Shown here: positions 1 through 10,068 of the stretch, one piece after another
How positions within the stretch are numbered: the stretch's first letter is position 1
Layout: each line of letters begins with the position of its first letter
NCBI GenBank assembly: GCA_022453515.1
Contig: JAJNNY010000017.1
Location: 372,001 to 436,000, forward strand
Length of the DNA stretch: 64,000 bases
Source: Astrocystis sublimbata
Taxonomy: Eukaryota > Ascomycota > Sordariomycetes > Xylariales > Xylariaceae
Direction of reading: 5' to 3'
The notes under the pieces: model-generated
Told to the model about the DNA's origin: nothing
Seen by the model: only the letters and a program-made list of their open reading frames with translations
Databases searched by the model: none
Program-made: the position numbers and the translations under genes

Positions 1-988
1 AAGTCGGGGTCAACATCAACAACTGAGCTATAGCCTATGCCGACCTCGACATGAACAATACCTTGGCGATCCGTATAACTGCGGGATGATGGCTGGGAAA
101 TGAGGAGAAGTGTCTGGTTCGGAAACCAGGATTTAGCCGACGTGATCTTGTCTTGCCACACTTTCATCACGCAGTGGGCAGTGTCATCGTATATGCCCAC
201 CTCAATCATGGCTAGGGTTCCTTCTCTCTTCTTTGGTTGGATGGTTCGCCGCGGTCCGATACTTCGCACACAGACCAGTATCTTTCCCTCGCCAAGATCA
301 TGCCCGCTTGCTAGAAACGATTTCAACGTCATGAGACCAGGAAGATAGTCGTATTGGTCTGTATTCGCTTCTAGGGGGCGGCGTAGCGAACCGTCTTGGA
401 CGGACCCAGACTCATCTACGTGGAAATATATATGGGTGGCGCCATTCCGTGCTGGATATATCGTGGTGGCAGTAGAGCAGTACGGGATGTGGCCAATCTC
501 GGCTTGATTGCCTGCAGATATCGATGTCGCCCACACAGTGATTCGCTGGCCCAAGAGTGGCTGACACTCAGACGGGTTACAGTACAGCTTGATCTGGGCA
601 GAAACAATGTACACAGTTACTATTCAGGCGCCAACAGCTAGTTTGCGGCAGGCCTTACCGCTATGGCTGCCGTACCGTCACATATGACAAGAAAGTGGTA
701 GCCGTCGGCGTTAGTTGGCGTCGCGTGATGGCCGCTGGCAGAGAAATTGACTAGCCGTCCGGTGATTTCGTAGCGGTGCGGTCCTGTTTGGAGATCGGCA
801 ATGGAGCAGACATCATACGTCCTCGAGGGCTGGAAAGGCCGTGACAGCGGGTTGATGGTCGCCTTCACTTCAGACGATGTGAAGCCGTCGCCGGGTTCAG
901 TCGGTTGAGGAGGCGATGAACTGTGGCCTCCTTCCGAGGCTAGCTCTCTCGAATAGAAGGACTGAATGGAGGGGAAATGAGACGCCAT
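1..988 (-). CDS. OB-fold protein, MEIOB-like (3' end cut by window)
   Basis: Starts at ATG 988. Exon 1 is 988-659 (110 codons). A 65-bp intron 658-594 (GTAAGG donor, CCCAG acceptor) joins in phase 0 to an exon that stays open from 593 to the window edge, so at least about 307 residues are visible. The N-terminal 45 residues are Ser/Pro-rich. Then comes a beta-rich stretch with CSIADLQTGPHRYEITGRLVNFS, and later KILVCVRSIGPRR, EVGIYDDTAHCVMKVWQDKI and FPNQTLLLISQPSS. The D-D-T-A-x-C/L-x-x-W pattern followed by a loading segment is what I associate with tandem OB folds of the MEIOB/hold'em type, ssDNA-binding partners of RPA in meiotic recombination. Coding is clear; the family call is inference from remembered patterns. 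RPA1-like or another OB-fold protein is the main alternative. It is divergent from the reductase gene at 1981. Confidence 0.55.
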
Positions 989-1980
989 GCTGATCGATGG
1001 GTATGGCTAAACGAGAAACGAGGGCGCAGTTCTCTGTCCAAGGTCCCGCCTTCTTCAAGTTGTGGAGGCCGTATCCTCCATCGCAGAGGAGACGGAGCAG
1101 GGACAAAGTTGACCTGACCTACCTAAGGTAGGTACCCTAGTGGGATGCAAAGCAGACGCTTGTGCCTTCCATTTGGGCTTTCTATCTATCTGGGACTCGG
1201 GACTCGGGAGTTGGTGCGGGCTGACTGACAAGAGAGTCTGAGAGAGGCAGGCACGCTGGCTCTCACACTCCAGCGGCAGCCACGGCCACAGGTATCGACA
1301 ATCGTCCACACACTCATGCACCTTCCTCCTAGGTAGGTACATGTGTAACACCGAATGCTCCTGCGGATGCCCAGGCTCCCAGGTGGTTCCAAGGTTGGTT
1401 TCCACCTGTTCTTCCAAAACTTATTGGCTGTGTGATGTGCCGATTACTCAAACCTCAACGAGCAAAGAATCCCCTCCACCCCCTGAGCCTACCTGGGAAA
1501 CTGCGACTTTGGCGTTCAATCAAGCTCCGCAATGACGACCCGGCCGCTGCGGCTCGGACTGGGAGTGTTACTCCGAATTTGTCCGGAGAAGCGTGTGGCT
1601 TTAACGCAGTGCAGGGAACGGCACTGGCGTTGCAACGGCCACTTTGGCCGCTCGTCACTCATTCATGCTGCTCCCACAACCCTTCGTCTCCTTGTCATCG
1701 TCATGGTATCTATCGCCTCCCCGCACTGATGTGCATACCGCGCAACACTGGCCAGCGTCATGTTACCAACAATCTTCGCCGCCATGAGTCTGCTGTCGGC
1801 GGGCGAGCCACGGTGATAAACCTGGACCGGACTGTTTTGGTGGTGAGAGAGAGCATGGGGTCCTCGAGATATAAAGATGCGAGATGTCCGAGGGAATCTG
1901 CAGTTCCTGTAGGTCCATAAACCTTGAATCAATACCACCAGCTAAGTACCTATCAGATATTGACAATCTTACGATTTACA
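989..1980. other. Divergent intergenic region
   Basis: About 1 kb between two divergently transcribed genes, so it probably holds both promoters. Several overlapping short reading frames occur but none has family motifs or splice-supported extensions. Two copies of the recurring TAGGTA/TACCTA palindromic word lie near 1120-1136 and 1330-1340. Confidence 0.6.
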
Positions 1981-2921
1981 ATGTGTGCCCAAGCTCCGAA
2001 ACCCTTAGCCGGCAAAGTAGCCATAGGCAAGTCGTTCCATATGCAAATCGTTCTCTCTTCTCAAGAGTAATCCGGTCTAACATAGCAGCAGTAACCGGTT
2101 CCAGCCGCGGTATCGGGGCGGCCATCGCGCTGCGTCTCGCGAAGGGTGGAGCTGACGTGGTCATCAACTATGTTTCATCGGTATCGGCGGCCGAGGAAGT
2201 GGCAAAGAAGGCCCGCGACTTCGGCGCAAAGGCGACTGTCATCAGGGCCGATGTCTCCAACGCCAACGACATTGCCACGCTCTTCGCAAAGGCCAAAGAG
2301 GAGCTAGGACGCATCGATATCGTCATGAGCAACTCAGGCATCGAACATTTCGGAGACTTGGAGGGCGTCGCACAAGAGACTTTCGACCGTGTCTTCGCTG
2401 TCAACGTGCGTGGGCAATTTCTTGTTGCGCAACAGGCCCATAAGTATATTGAACAAGGCGGTCGATTGATCTTGATAGGATCTGTTTCTTCCAATTTTGT
2501 CAGTAGATTCTTCATCTCTGTTCTACCGATTTACATAAATTCGTACTATCCATAGGAATACTGACATGGCGCGCTACAGGGGCTCAAGCGTCATGCTCTC
2601 TACGCTTCCTCCAAAGCTGCGATCCAGGGAATGACTAAGTGTTTGGCGTGGGATTTTGCCGACAAGAAGGTTACCGTCAATATGCTCGCGCCCGGAGGTG
2701 TCCAGACGGACATGGCAGCCGAGGTCGCCAAGCACTATGTGCCTGGCTCCGAGAACATGACCCCGGAAGAGGTCATCGCGGGGGTCGGCTCTCAAAGCCC
2801 GTTCAACTGTATGGGGCTGCCTCATGACATCGCGAATACTGTCGCTCTTCTGTCCTCTCCGGACGCCGGTTGGATTACAGGCCAGACTATTAACTGTAAC
2901 GGGGGTGCGTTCATGTCATGA
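1981..2921 (+). CDS. Short-chain dehydrogenase/reductase
   Basis: Classical SDR of 264 residues in three exons: 1981-2026, 2092-2498 and 2580-2921. Exon 1 ends in KVAI and exon 2 resumes VTGSSRGIG, restoring the Rossmann TGxxxGIG motif (residues 17-24). The intron between them begins GCAAGT, a GC-AG intron. Exon 2 carries the DADVSNAND-like nucleotide-binding turn and NSGIEHFG in place of the usual NNAG. The catalytic triad reads S146, Y159 and K163 (Y-A-S-S-K). The C-terminus GWITGQTINCNGGAF is standard for the family. It resembles fungal tri/tetrahydroxynaphthalene or versicolorin reductases, but SDR substrates cannot be read from sequence. Probably cytosolic and NAD(P)H-dependent. No pigment or polyketide genes are adjacent. 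An upstream in-frame ATG at 1884 exists, but the 1981 start fits family length. Confidence 0.88.
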
Positions 2922-4330
2922 ACAAGACGACAAGACAGTCGTTTCCTGTTTTCAATTCGAGGAATGCACATCTTCTTGTTTGCTCTTATTCGTACCGCAT
3001 GTCGACTAGAGTCCAGCTAGGTATTGACAGCTTCAACGTAATCTTCAACAGCCACTACAGACAAGAGAACTACATCACCCTAAGTAGACTTCTCTCAGGT
3101 CGCGTGTGACTGATCCAATTTGCCAAGGCTGGTCCAGCGCTCCGCCTGTATCGTGACTAGATCTCAGTATGTGACCTTCACATTCTCAAATGCTGCCCCG
3201 CATCATCATCATCAGCAGCAGCAGCAGCAACCCGGCGCCAAATTCGAGGGGCATGACGTGTCGATCTACTTTGCCGGCCAGCTTGTCAGGGGAAGCTTCG
3301 ATGGCTTTCCGTTATTGCAATGCCGGTATCTCTGGCAGTCGCGCTTTAACATGATTCCTGAAAGATGAACACGTCGCCACTTTTGTTCTGACAACGCGTT
3401 GTCCCTCTGGCCTGATAAGCCTCAGATATTGAATGACTGTATCGTGTCCGCCGTGGGAATGGCAGGTTACCCCTCTTCCGCTACAGTTTCAGGGTTTTGC
3501 CATGCCTCTGCCTGCATGGATGGACCCATCTATGGGGCAGCAATGCAGCTATCCTCCGATTGCCACCTACCTAGTGACCTTACCTAGCTTGCTTTTTATA
3601 GTATACAAAGATCTCGGTGGACCGACCAGGCGACACCATGCTTGGACCGGACATGAGGCCAATCCCTTCACGCGGGGAAGAGGACATCAAACCAAGGTTG
3701 TCGATCACTTATATGGCTGAAGTGCTAGTATGACTTGCGTCGAAGGGACCTGGCTTTGCAAAGATCCCGATCCATAAACGTGATCTGGGAACCAAGCATA
3801 GCAGGAAATACCTACTTAGCTTAGTTTGGTAATGAGGAGCCAGGGAGTGATCGATCGTTAGGGGTAAACCCAACAAAATACACAGGATACGCGTCAACGT
3901 TTGTGAAGGAGCAACCAGCTGATAGGGGCGTGATGCACCCACGCGATCACGGGCGGGACGCGGGTATCTGGCACAGCTCGATCTAGCCGTGTGGGTCAAG
4001 ACACCGACCCACGCGTGACAGGGCAGCAGGGTTCATTTGTCCCCGCGACCAATGCTGCACGACCAGCTGGCATAAGGCGGTCAGGCCAGCGATCTCTAGC
4101 ACAAGCTGCAAGGGGTCAATGTCGTGGCATTGATGCCGCTTTCGGACGTGGGATGAGTCGTCTCATGAAGTGATAGATGAAGCTATAAGTTGCCCTCTTG
4201 TCACGCAATAGATATATGGGTTGCAATACTGCTCAGTCTGCCTTCACTCCAAAGCACTTATAAACTCGCCTCAAAACGAACAATACACACCACACATCTT
4301 GTGTAATCTGTATATAGCAGAATTGCAAGA
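2922..4330. other. Intergenic region, no supported gene
   Basis: About 1.4 kb. Short reading frames near 3120-3720 have no family motif. A trinucleotide run of CAT then CAG units lies at about 3203-3231. A partial inverted repeat built on ACCCACGCG lies around 3938-4018. I see no RNA gene. Confidence 0.5.
3203..3231 (+). repeat. CAT/CAG trinucleotide microsatellite
   Basis: About four CAT(C) units run directly into about five CAG units. It lies outside any supported coding sequence. Confidence 0.7.
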
Positions 4331-5366
4331 ATGGCTACCGCTTCCGTTCTCATCCCTTTCTCCGTCATCAACCAGAATGGAGGTGTGCTTCCACCTAGCG
4401 CACTCTCTCAGCAGACCCCCCGCCATGGTCGAAGCCGAGGCATGAGCGTGAATGGCAAAAGCGCGGGCGGGAAGGGATATCGCGTAGTTGAGAATGCTGA
4501 TGCCACTGTTGCCAAGGCAGTGACTTTCGTGTTGAAGCGCGCTGTCTCGCAGGATGAGCTTGACGAGGAAGCTGATATGGATGATTACTTGATCTCCGAC
4601 GCAGATGGATGGGTTGAAGTTGCAGATCTGGTACGTTCATCATTGTTGTGCGGTTTGAACGTGTAGCATCGCCACTAATACCGCAATGTAGTTGGAGCAA
4701 ACACGAACTAAGGATCTCGGGATAACACTCAACGATGTCCGCCATGCTGCGTCCTCATCCAAGGCGCGATTCACGCTCCGACAACAACCAGACTCCGATG
4801 CGGCGGACGCCGAGTCATACCAGATACGGAGAGACACAAAGCGCGACAGCTCATCTCAAGTACCTCTTATCCCAGAGGGTGAACCACTCAAGGCCGATTC
4901 CGAGAACTTGCCAGACTATATCGTTTATGAAACCACGTACCAGAGCTATCCGCTTGTGGTTGCCGCAGGCAACATTAAGCGGGCTGACGGTGCCACAAGT
5001 TTATCATTCTTGCCCGTCGCCGCTGCAACGGCAACAAGTCGTCCTAGCAAGGCAGATGTCAGCATCTGGATCCATCTTCGTACTGCGATGCAGCAAGCTC
5101 CTGAGTTAAAATGGCAATTCACGACAACGGGCAGAATTGTGACCACTGCTGAGGAGGTGCCGCAGAGTCTTTGGAAGAAGGCCGTTGCCCGTCGTCCGGA
5201 TATTGGGCTACTCTTCGAGGATGGTGTTGTACACAAGGAGATCCCAGAGGGTCTGAGAGGGAAAGGTGCGAAAGGAAAGGCCAAGAAGGGGAAAGGGATG
5301 TTGAAGCAAGAGGGTCAGGGTCGTGCTGACAGCGAGTCCGACAGTGTTGAGGAGGAGGACGAATAA
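4331..5366 (+). CDS. KptA/Tpt1-like protein with degenerate active site
   Basis: Two exons, 4331-4630 and 4692-5366, joined in phase 0 across a 61-bp intron; 324 residues. Residues about 50-150 follow the winged-helix half of tRNA 2'-phosphotransferase (Tpt1/KptA): VAKAVTFVLKRAV, DADGWVEVADLLEQ, GITLNDVRHAASSSKARFTL. The rest can be threaded on the ADP-ribosyltransferase half. Known catalytic signatures are altered: the LRH pair reads LKR, the IRAxQGHS segment reads IRRDTKRDSS without the His, HGT reads YET, and the RxHIH segment lacks its histidines. Family knowledge says Tpt1 removes the splice-junction 2'-phosphate from tRNA using NAD+; here activity looks lost or changed. The C-terminus is a Lys/Gly-rich then acidic tail. 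It is convergent with the rhomboid gene. Alternative: a fungus-specific protein with only the N-terminal similarity. Confidence 0.62.
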
Positions 5367-5647
5367 GACGATATATAATGTGTCGTGGTAATAGAATAGA
5401 CAGCTGTGATAGCGCCGAACATACCTAGAGGACCCTCCGACAGCAAGAATTGGAGAAGCGATACCCAATACACTTTTTGTTGAATCAAACACACCATGTG
5501 TTGCTCGATCCCCGCTCTTCCAGTGCCTTGTTGAAGTTACAGCCTGCCAAGTGCAATCTGTTCGAGGAGTGCCCCTGTTTGAGCATAAGTCCAGAGGCTC
5601 TTCGTGATGCGTTTGCGCTGACGGACTCCCAGATAAGCCCTTGCTCC

Positions 5648-6706
5648 TCAAATCACTCCCAAGGATCGCATTGCCGTGAAGGCCACTCTGCGACCTGGAC
5701 GCCAGACCTTTTTGCCGCCATTTGCTTTCGCGTATGCAACACCGAGCATAAGTCCACTTAAATGCGCTGCGTGGCCGAGGTTGAGAAAGGGGTACTTGTA
5801 AAACATGCCAATTGCATCGAAGAGCGCCAGACAAACCATAGCTTCACCGATGGGAAGAGAGCCAGGCACGAAGAGTAGGCCCAGCTGCGTATTGGGAAAT
5901 GAGATACCAACGACGCCTAACATGGCAAAAAGTGCGCCACTGGCCCCAAGGCTTGCCGTATACGCCGAGCGTCCGGGCCAGACGGCTGTGGCGTGGTGTG
6001 CGAGCGAGCTGAGAATGCCAGCAGAGGTGAAGAAGGCTGCAAGATGCGGACCACTCCACCCCAAGGATGCAGACGCTGCAGCGGCGGGCATGAACATATA
6101 CATGCCATACATGTTAACGCCCAAGTGTATCAATCCGGTGTGGGAAAAGACAGACGTGAGGAGGGTGTAGTTGGGCGACATGGCGGGGATATGCAGGAAG
6201 TGGTACTGCATGGACGGTACCAAGCTCGAGGCAAGGTGAAGGGCTGCAGTTACGGCCATGGTGGTCTTGGTCACGTCTCCCGGGTCGTCAAATGAAGATA
6301 GTTCGTGGCTGGGGCGAGGGAATCGGTCCAGAGCCGGGCTCTGCAGCTCCTCGAAAGTCAGAGGGGAGCTGTGGTCGGCTTGAGGCCACCCTCTCTCGCC
6401 TCTCCTCTTAGCACGTTGCGCATCCTGGTATACTTCGTAGGTGGCACTTCCAAGATAGATGGTGCTGCAAGCAGCGATACTCCACAAGGCAGGGCTCAGC
6501 AAGCGGACACGGGGTGGGCTGTCGGCGGTGCCAAATGCTCGTCGCAATTGTCTAGGTTTGGCGACGAGAAGGCCGATGGGGTTTGCTCGTGCGCGAAACA
6601 TCTTCTCTTGGAAGATTGGCCTGCGAGCTGGATACGGTGGAATTTCGAAAGCTGGGCGTAGTCCACGGTGGCCAGAGGCTCGAGAGGGAAGGGAAGGATA
6701 CCTCAT
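5648..6706 (-). CDS. Rhomboid intramembrane protease, PARL/Pcp1-like
   Basis: Single-exon 352-residue protein. The N-terminus is Arg/Pro/Ala-rich, with a second Met at residue 36, and looks like a mitochondrial presequence. A first hydrophobic helix lies near residues 70-88, with six more after residue 150. Rhomboid landmarks are present: H194-x3-N198 in TLLTSVFSHTGLIHLGVNMY, nucleophile S256 in SLGASGALF, and catalytic His H315 in GHAAHLSG. The 1+6 topology with a matrix-facing extension matches mitochondrial rhomboids (Pcp1/Rbd1/PARL), which process inner-membrane proteins such as the Mgm1/OPA1 dynamin. The start at 6706 gives the longest presequence; the Met at residue 36 is a plausible alternative. 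Its 3' end faces the KptA-like gene 280 bp away. Confidence 0.87.
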   Translation of the reverse strand: MRYPSLPSRASGHRGLRPAFEIPPYPARRPIFQEKMFRARANPIGLLVAKPRQLRRAFGTADSPPRVRLLSPALWSIAACSTIYLGSATYEVYQDAQRAKRRGERGWPQADHSSPLTFEELQSPALDRFPRPSHELSSFDDPGDVTKTTMAVTAALHLASSLVPSMQYHFLHIPAMSPNYTLLTSVFSHTGLIHLGVNMYGMYMFMPAAAASASLGWSGPHLAAFFTSAGILSSLAHHATAVWPGRSAYTASLGASGALFAMLGVVGISFPNTQLGLLFVPGSLPIGEAMVCLALFDAIGMFYKYPFLNLGHAAHLSGLMLGVAYAKANGGKKVWRPGRRVAFTAMRSLGVI

Positions 6707-6895
6707 GTAGGTAGGTACTTACCCAGGTGAGTGCCTACATAGACCCCCAGGTACCTACTCCTTAGTACCTAAAGGGCCGAGGAATCTATATCATATATGT
6801 CTTGTAGTTGGATGAATTTCTAAGATTGCACCTGCCAAAGTATTTCCTATTCCTATCTATGAACATGTTTGACTAACACCAGAAGAGGATCGGAA
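6707..6895. repeat. TAGGTA/TACCTA word cluster
   Basis: The region upstream of the rhomboid start carries at least four copies of the TAGGTA/TACCTA word (about 6708-6770), including AGGTACCTACT and AGTACCTAAAG. These recur in most intergenic regions of the window. Confidence 0.55.
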
Positions 6896-9144
6896 TTAAA
6901 AAGCATCGAAGTACAGCTGGCTTACGGTTGAGCGTATCTCCTCGTCGCTTTCTCCTGTATACCCATGCTTTGCGTAGAAGTTCCCATCCCTGGCTCGGAT
7001 GTAGGATCGCAGAGTATCTACTAGATCTCCCGCTGTTGGTCGGTCTGAATAATGGGTACCAAGACACGCACAAATCAGGTCACGCAACATTGGGTCCAAT
7101 CCCGGATATGGGTCGTTCCCCTCATACGGGAGGATGATGCCCCCGTCGGTCATCAGTTCCCGATCTGCGAATCTGAACGTTACGGCGTCATCTTCTGTGA
7201 AAGCGAGCTTTTGATCCGCACCCACATCAAGTGTCACAAGCTCGACCATGGTCTAGAGTGAAACCGTTAGTTCATATCTATGTCACGACTCTCCAAGAAT
7301 TGGGCAGCTCACTGTTCCTATGTCGTAAAGATTTTTATATACAGCCTCGTATAATTCGTCACTAGATCGAACGGATCAGCCACTGAACTCAATATATATC
7401 AGTCAAATTCTAGAGCATGTCTCACCTATCTCCCACGATCTTTTGCATACTGCCAAGGTCAATTAACACCACTGCAACCGCTAGAGTCAGTCATTGCGTT
7501 TCCAAAAAAGAGACTGCTTATCATGAGACTAGGGCTCGCAGGTGTCTCGGGGGCATAGTTACCTGTTAAGGTAATTTATGCCTCTGAGACTTGCCAGATG
7601 GGGGGGTCGATGACTCCAGGGAATGCTCACTGATTGGGGTTATTGCGTGTTCTTCATCAGGGTCATTTGGGATGAATGCCCCAAACATCACTAGCCACAA
7701 GTAAGTCGTCAAGATGTGAGATTCGGTCAGCATTGCTAACTGACAGTTTTCACTGTGCATATCGTCATGTGTAAGTGCGTGACGCTGTGGTCCGTCGACG
7801 ATCTCCGTCACTGGCTCCTGAGCCTCAGGAGGCCAGCCCATGGCTACACACATCCTGGCCACTATCGACACTCTGGTCAGGCGACACGTTCTGGACATTG
7901 GAAGGCGTTTGAGACCTACGACATAAGAAAAATCTCCAAAGAATGCGGTTCGGTAACTTTATTTCTAGTTGTAACGCTCGGTCTATCAATCTAGCAACAG
8001 TCCCACTGCGGCGGTGTCAGCTTAGGTTTATTATAGAATACGAGAGTCGGCCTATGCGCACTAACTTGGGCAGCCATTCGAGATATATCCAGGATTCAGG
8101 GTCCACTAGCAAATACATGTCAGCAGCTGTAGGCTTTGGTGGATGTGCAGTAGGTGTGTACATTGTCATAGTCCACAAGGCATGGCTGACAGATAATTAT
8201 CCCAATCCCCTTCAGATACGAGGACAGAGTTGATTTCCTTCCTTATGATATATCATCAAGACTACTTACTGTGATGCGACTTAATGCCGGGAGATTCTCG
8301 AGCGAGGGGGTCGTTAATGGGTATGATTGCCCTGATTATGTGCTTACTCCATCGTAGAGTCTGACGCCTCGTCAGTCACGAATTAACAAGGAATATCACA
8401 CACTAGAAAGAAAGGATTAAGGGCACCAGAGACCTCTAGCCATATTTTCTCATTCTCTGTCGCCCGATGTGCCTCGCCGTGATCGTCGGTTTCCATATCA
8501 TCATCATCGTCGCCTTCCATATTCTGCTCGCTGCTCCCCCCAGGGCTAGTATCGTCCTCCGAACCGACTAAGTCCCTTCGATCTATCTTTACTGAATCAC
8601 TACATTAGCATATCATGATCTAATCAGGAGTCTTTTCGTTGCGCATTCAGTGTCAAAGAAGGCGGCGGCAAACTTGACTCACAGGCTATAGTTTGAGAAA
8701 TGGGCTCTGTAATACTGGCGTCCGGATTCGGTAATGTATACTTCAGCTTCCATATCAACCCGGTCGCTCCACCTCCAATGGCGCCCTCCATGCGGAAACG
8801 TTTCTCGTCATCTTTTTCGAAATATTCTGCGAGGATGGCCTCGGTTCGGCCGATCTCGTCGATCTCGTCACTGCAATACCTCGATCAACGATTTTTCCAC
8901 GTTCATCTCGTGCTGTAATAAGCAAGAAGTGCTGGAGTGACGGAGAAGAAAATATACGGCTGCGGTGCAGTCGTCAAATGTCAAAAACATGTGATGCATA
9001 ACCTAGAAAAAACCTACCCGAGAGATATAGGAGCCATAGCTTTGCCTTCGACCAGGTCACCGTCTCAGGTGCATTTATCCTGTTTTTCGCGCGTGGTGAA
9101 GGAGTCGAATCAAGCACGGGGTTATCAGCCAAAGTCGCATCCAT
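6896..9144 (-). CDS. Protein kinase-like gene, 11 exons, frame ambiguity near 5' end
   Basis: Exons (5'->3'): 9144-9018, 8912-8683, 8591-8434, 8360-8266, 8185-8066, 8005-7916, 7872-7745, 7690-7631, 7471-7426, 7361-7313, 7252-6896. Phases close from the third exon to the stop. Kinase landmarks: Gly-rich loop GAIGGGATGLIWKLKY, beta-3 Lys in IALKI, catalytic loop THDDMHSEN (the HRDxKxxN Lys is His), DLG in VLIDLGSM, and a C-lobe end RDLICACLGTHYSDRPTAGDLV. An acidic insert with five Asp follows the glycine loop. This is a divergent, fungus-type kinase of unknown substrate. Problem: exon 2 changes frame near 8870 between KIVDRGIAV and DEIDEIGRTE. Either there is a one-base lesion, or exon 1 runs to 9014 and exon 2 starts at 8870, giving an intact 473-residue product with a weak donor. 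One intron is an introner-like element (7630-7472). Confidence 0.6.
7472..7630 (-). mobile_element. Introner-like intron, copy B (kinase-like gene)
   Basis: 159-bp phase-1 intron, GTGAGC...GCAG. It contains the shared 5' block (CCCTGGAGTC about 10 bases after the donor), the hairpin arms AAGTCTCAGAGGCATA and TATGCCCCCGAGAC separated by a short loop, and the 3' block GACTGACTCTAGCGG before the acceptor. Removing it joins HAITPI to VLIDLGSM, the kinase DFG region, so it behaves as a real intron. Closest to copy D. Confidence 0.78.
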
Positions 9145-10068
9145 TTTGTCGCAGGTCTCTATAGGTAGAACTGAAAAGGTAGGCTTGTCACAGGTTGATT
9201 AGGAGATTTAGGACAAAGCAACATTATAATGTGAACAATGCCCTAGAGGACAGGCTTTAAGTCAACATCAGCTCTTTAACGGGCGTTTGCGGCAATAAGG
9301 ACTTGATGTTATGCTTTTGGGGATTCAGCCTGGATGCGAAGTCGCTGCTGTTTTAATTGCCATGAGCATCCAATTGGGACCATCATATGGAGTCGCCCAC
9401 CATGTACCTGATGGTATACAGTCTTGTTGACATGGTCACGACTGACAAGGGCAGTAATGTCGTCGCAGTTGTAGAGATCAGAAATTGCAAACACCTCATA
9501 TTGAATCCGACATGCTGTTGCTTATCCAGTTATTACCTAGGTACCTAATGTGTTGTGGATGTCGAGACTGCCATCAGCCCTAAGGCAAGGGGTCCAATGT
9601 TGGTTGGTGTAGAGGCGAGTCTGAATCATAGAACCTTTGGAGACACAAGTACTTAAGATATCTGCCTACATAGTCCCCCTCGAGCCCTAGGCTAGGTACT
9701 GCTTTGCTCGCTTAAATTGCAAGGCGCTGGCGTTGTAAGCAGATGAGCGTCCATTGGTCACTCTTCTGTATCAGTGGAGCCAGACCCTGAAGGGCTGGCT
9801 GACTTGGCTCATGCCAACGTGCGATGTGGGTCTGGTTGCCATGTCAACAAGACGCAGTGGATGACAACCGGCCACTTGTGCCTGTGCACCTTATTTACAT
9901 TAGATAGTACCTAAAGGAACTTCCAAGTTTTATCATGACGCAGCATTCAACCCAACCACTAACCACCAACCTATATACAGTTGCTTCCCGAACTCCAACA
10001 GCACCATTGGTCTCCCTATCTAGCTAGCATTTGCTTCCATAGATTTACAGCCCTCATTACCGTTACGG
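9145..10068. other. Intergenic region upstream of TACC-type gene
   Basis: No supported gene. The word CCTAGGTACCTA occurs near 9536-9548. Pyrimidine-rich sequence precedes the next gene. Confidence 0.5.

Noticed and set aside
638..1417. Overlapping short frames around 900-1417
   Set aside because: Mutually overlapping, Ser/Arg/Cys-rich, and outside the spliced MEIOB-like model.
7472..7600. A second GC-AG intron in the kinase-like gene (GCAAGT at about 7585)
   Set aside because: It first seemed to join the exon to VLIDLGSM, but alignment with the other introner-like copies showed the true donor is GTGAGC at 7630. The GCAAG word is part of the conserved hairpin arm.
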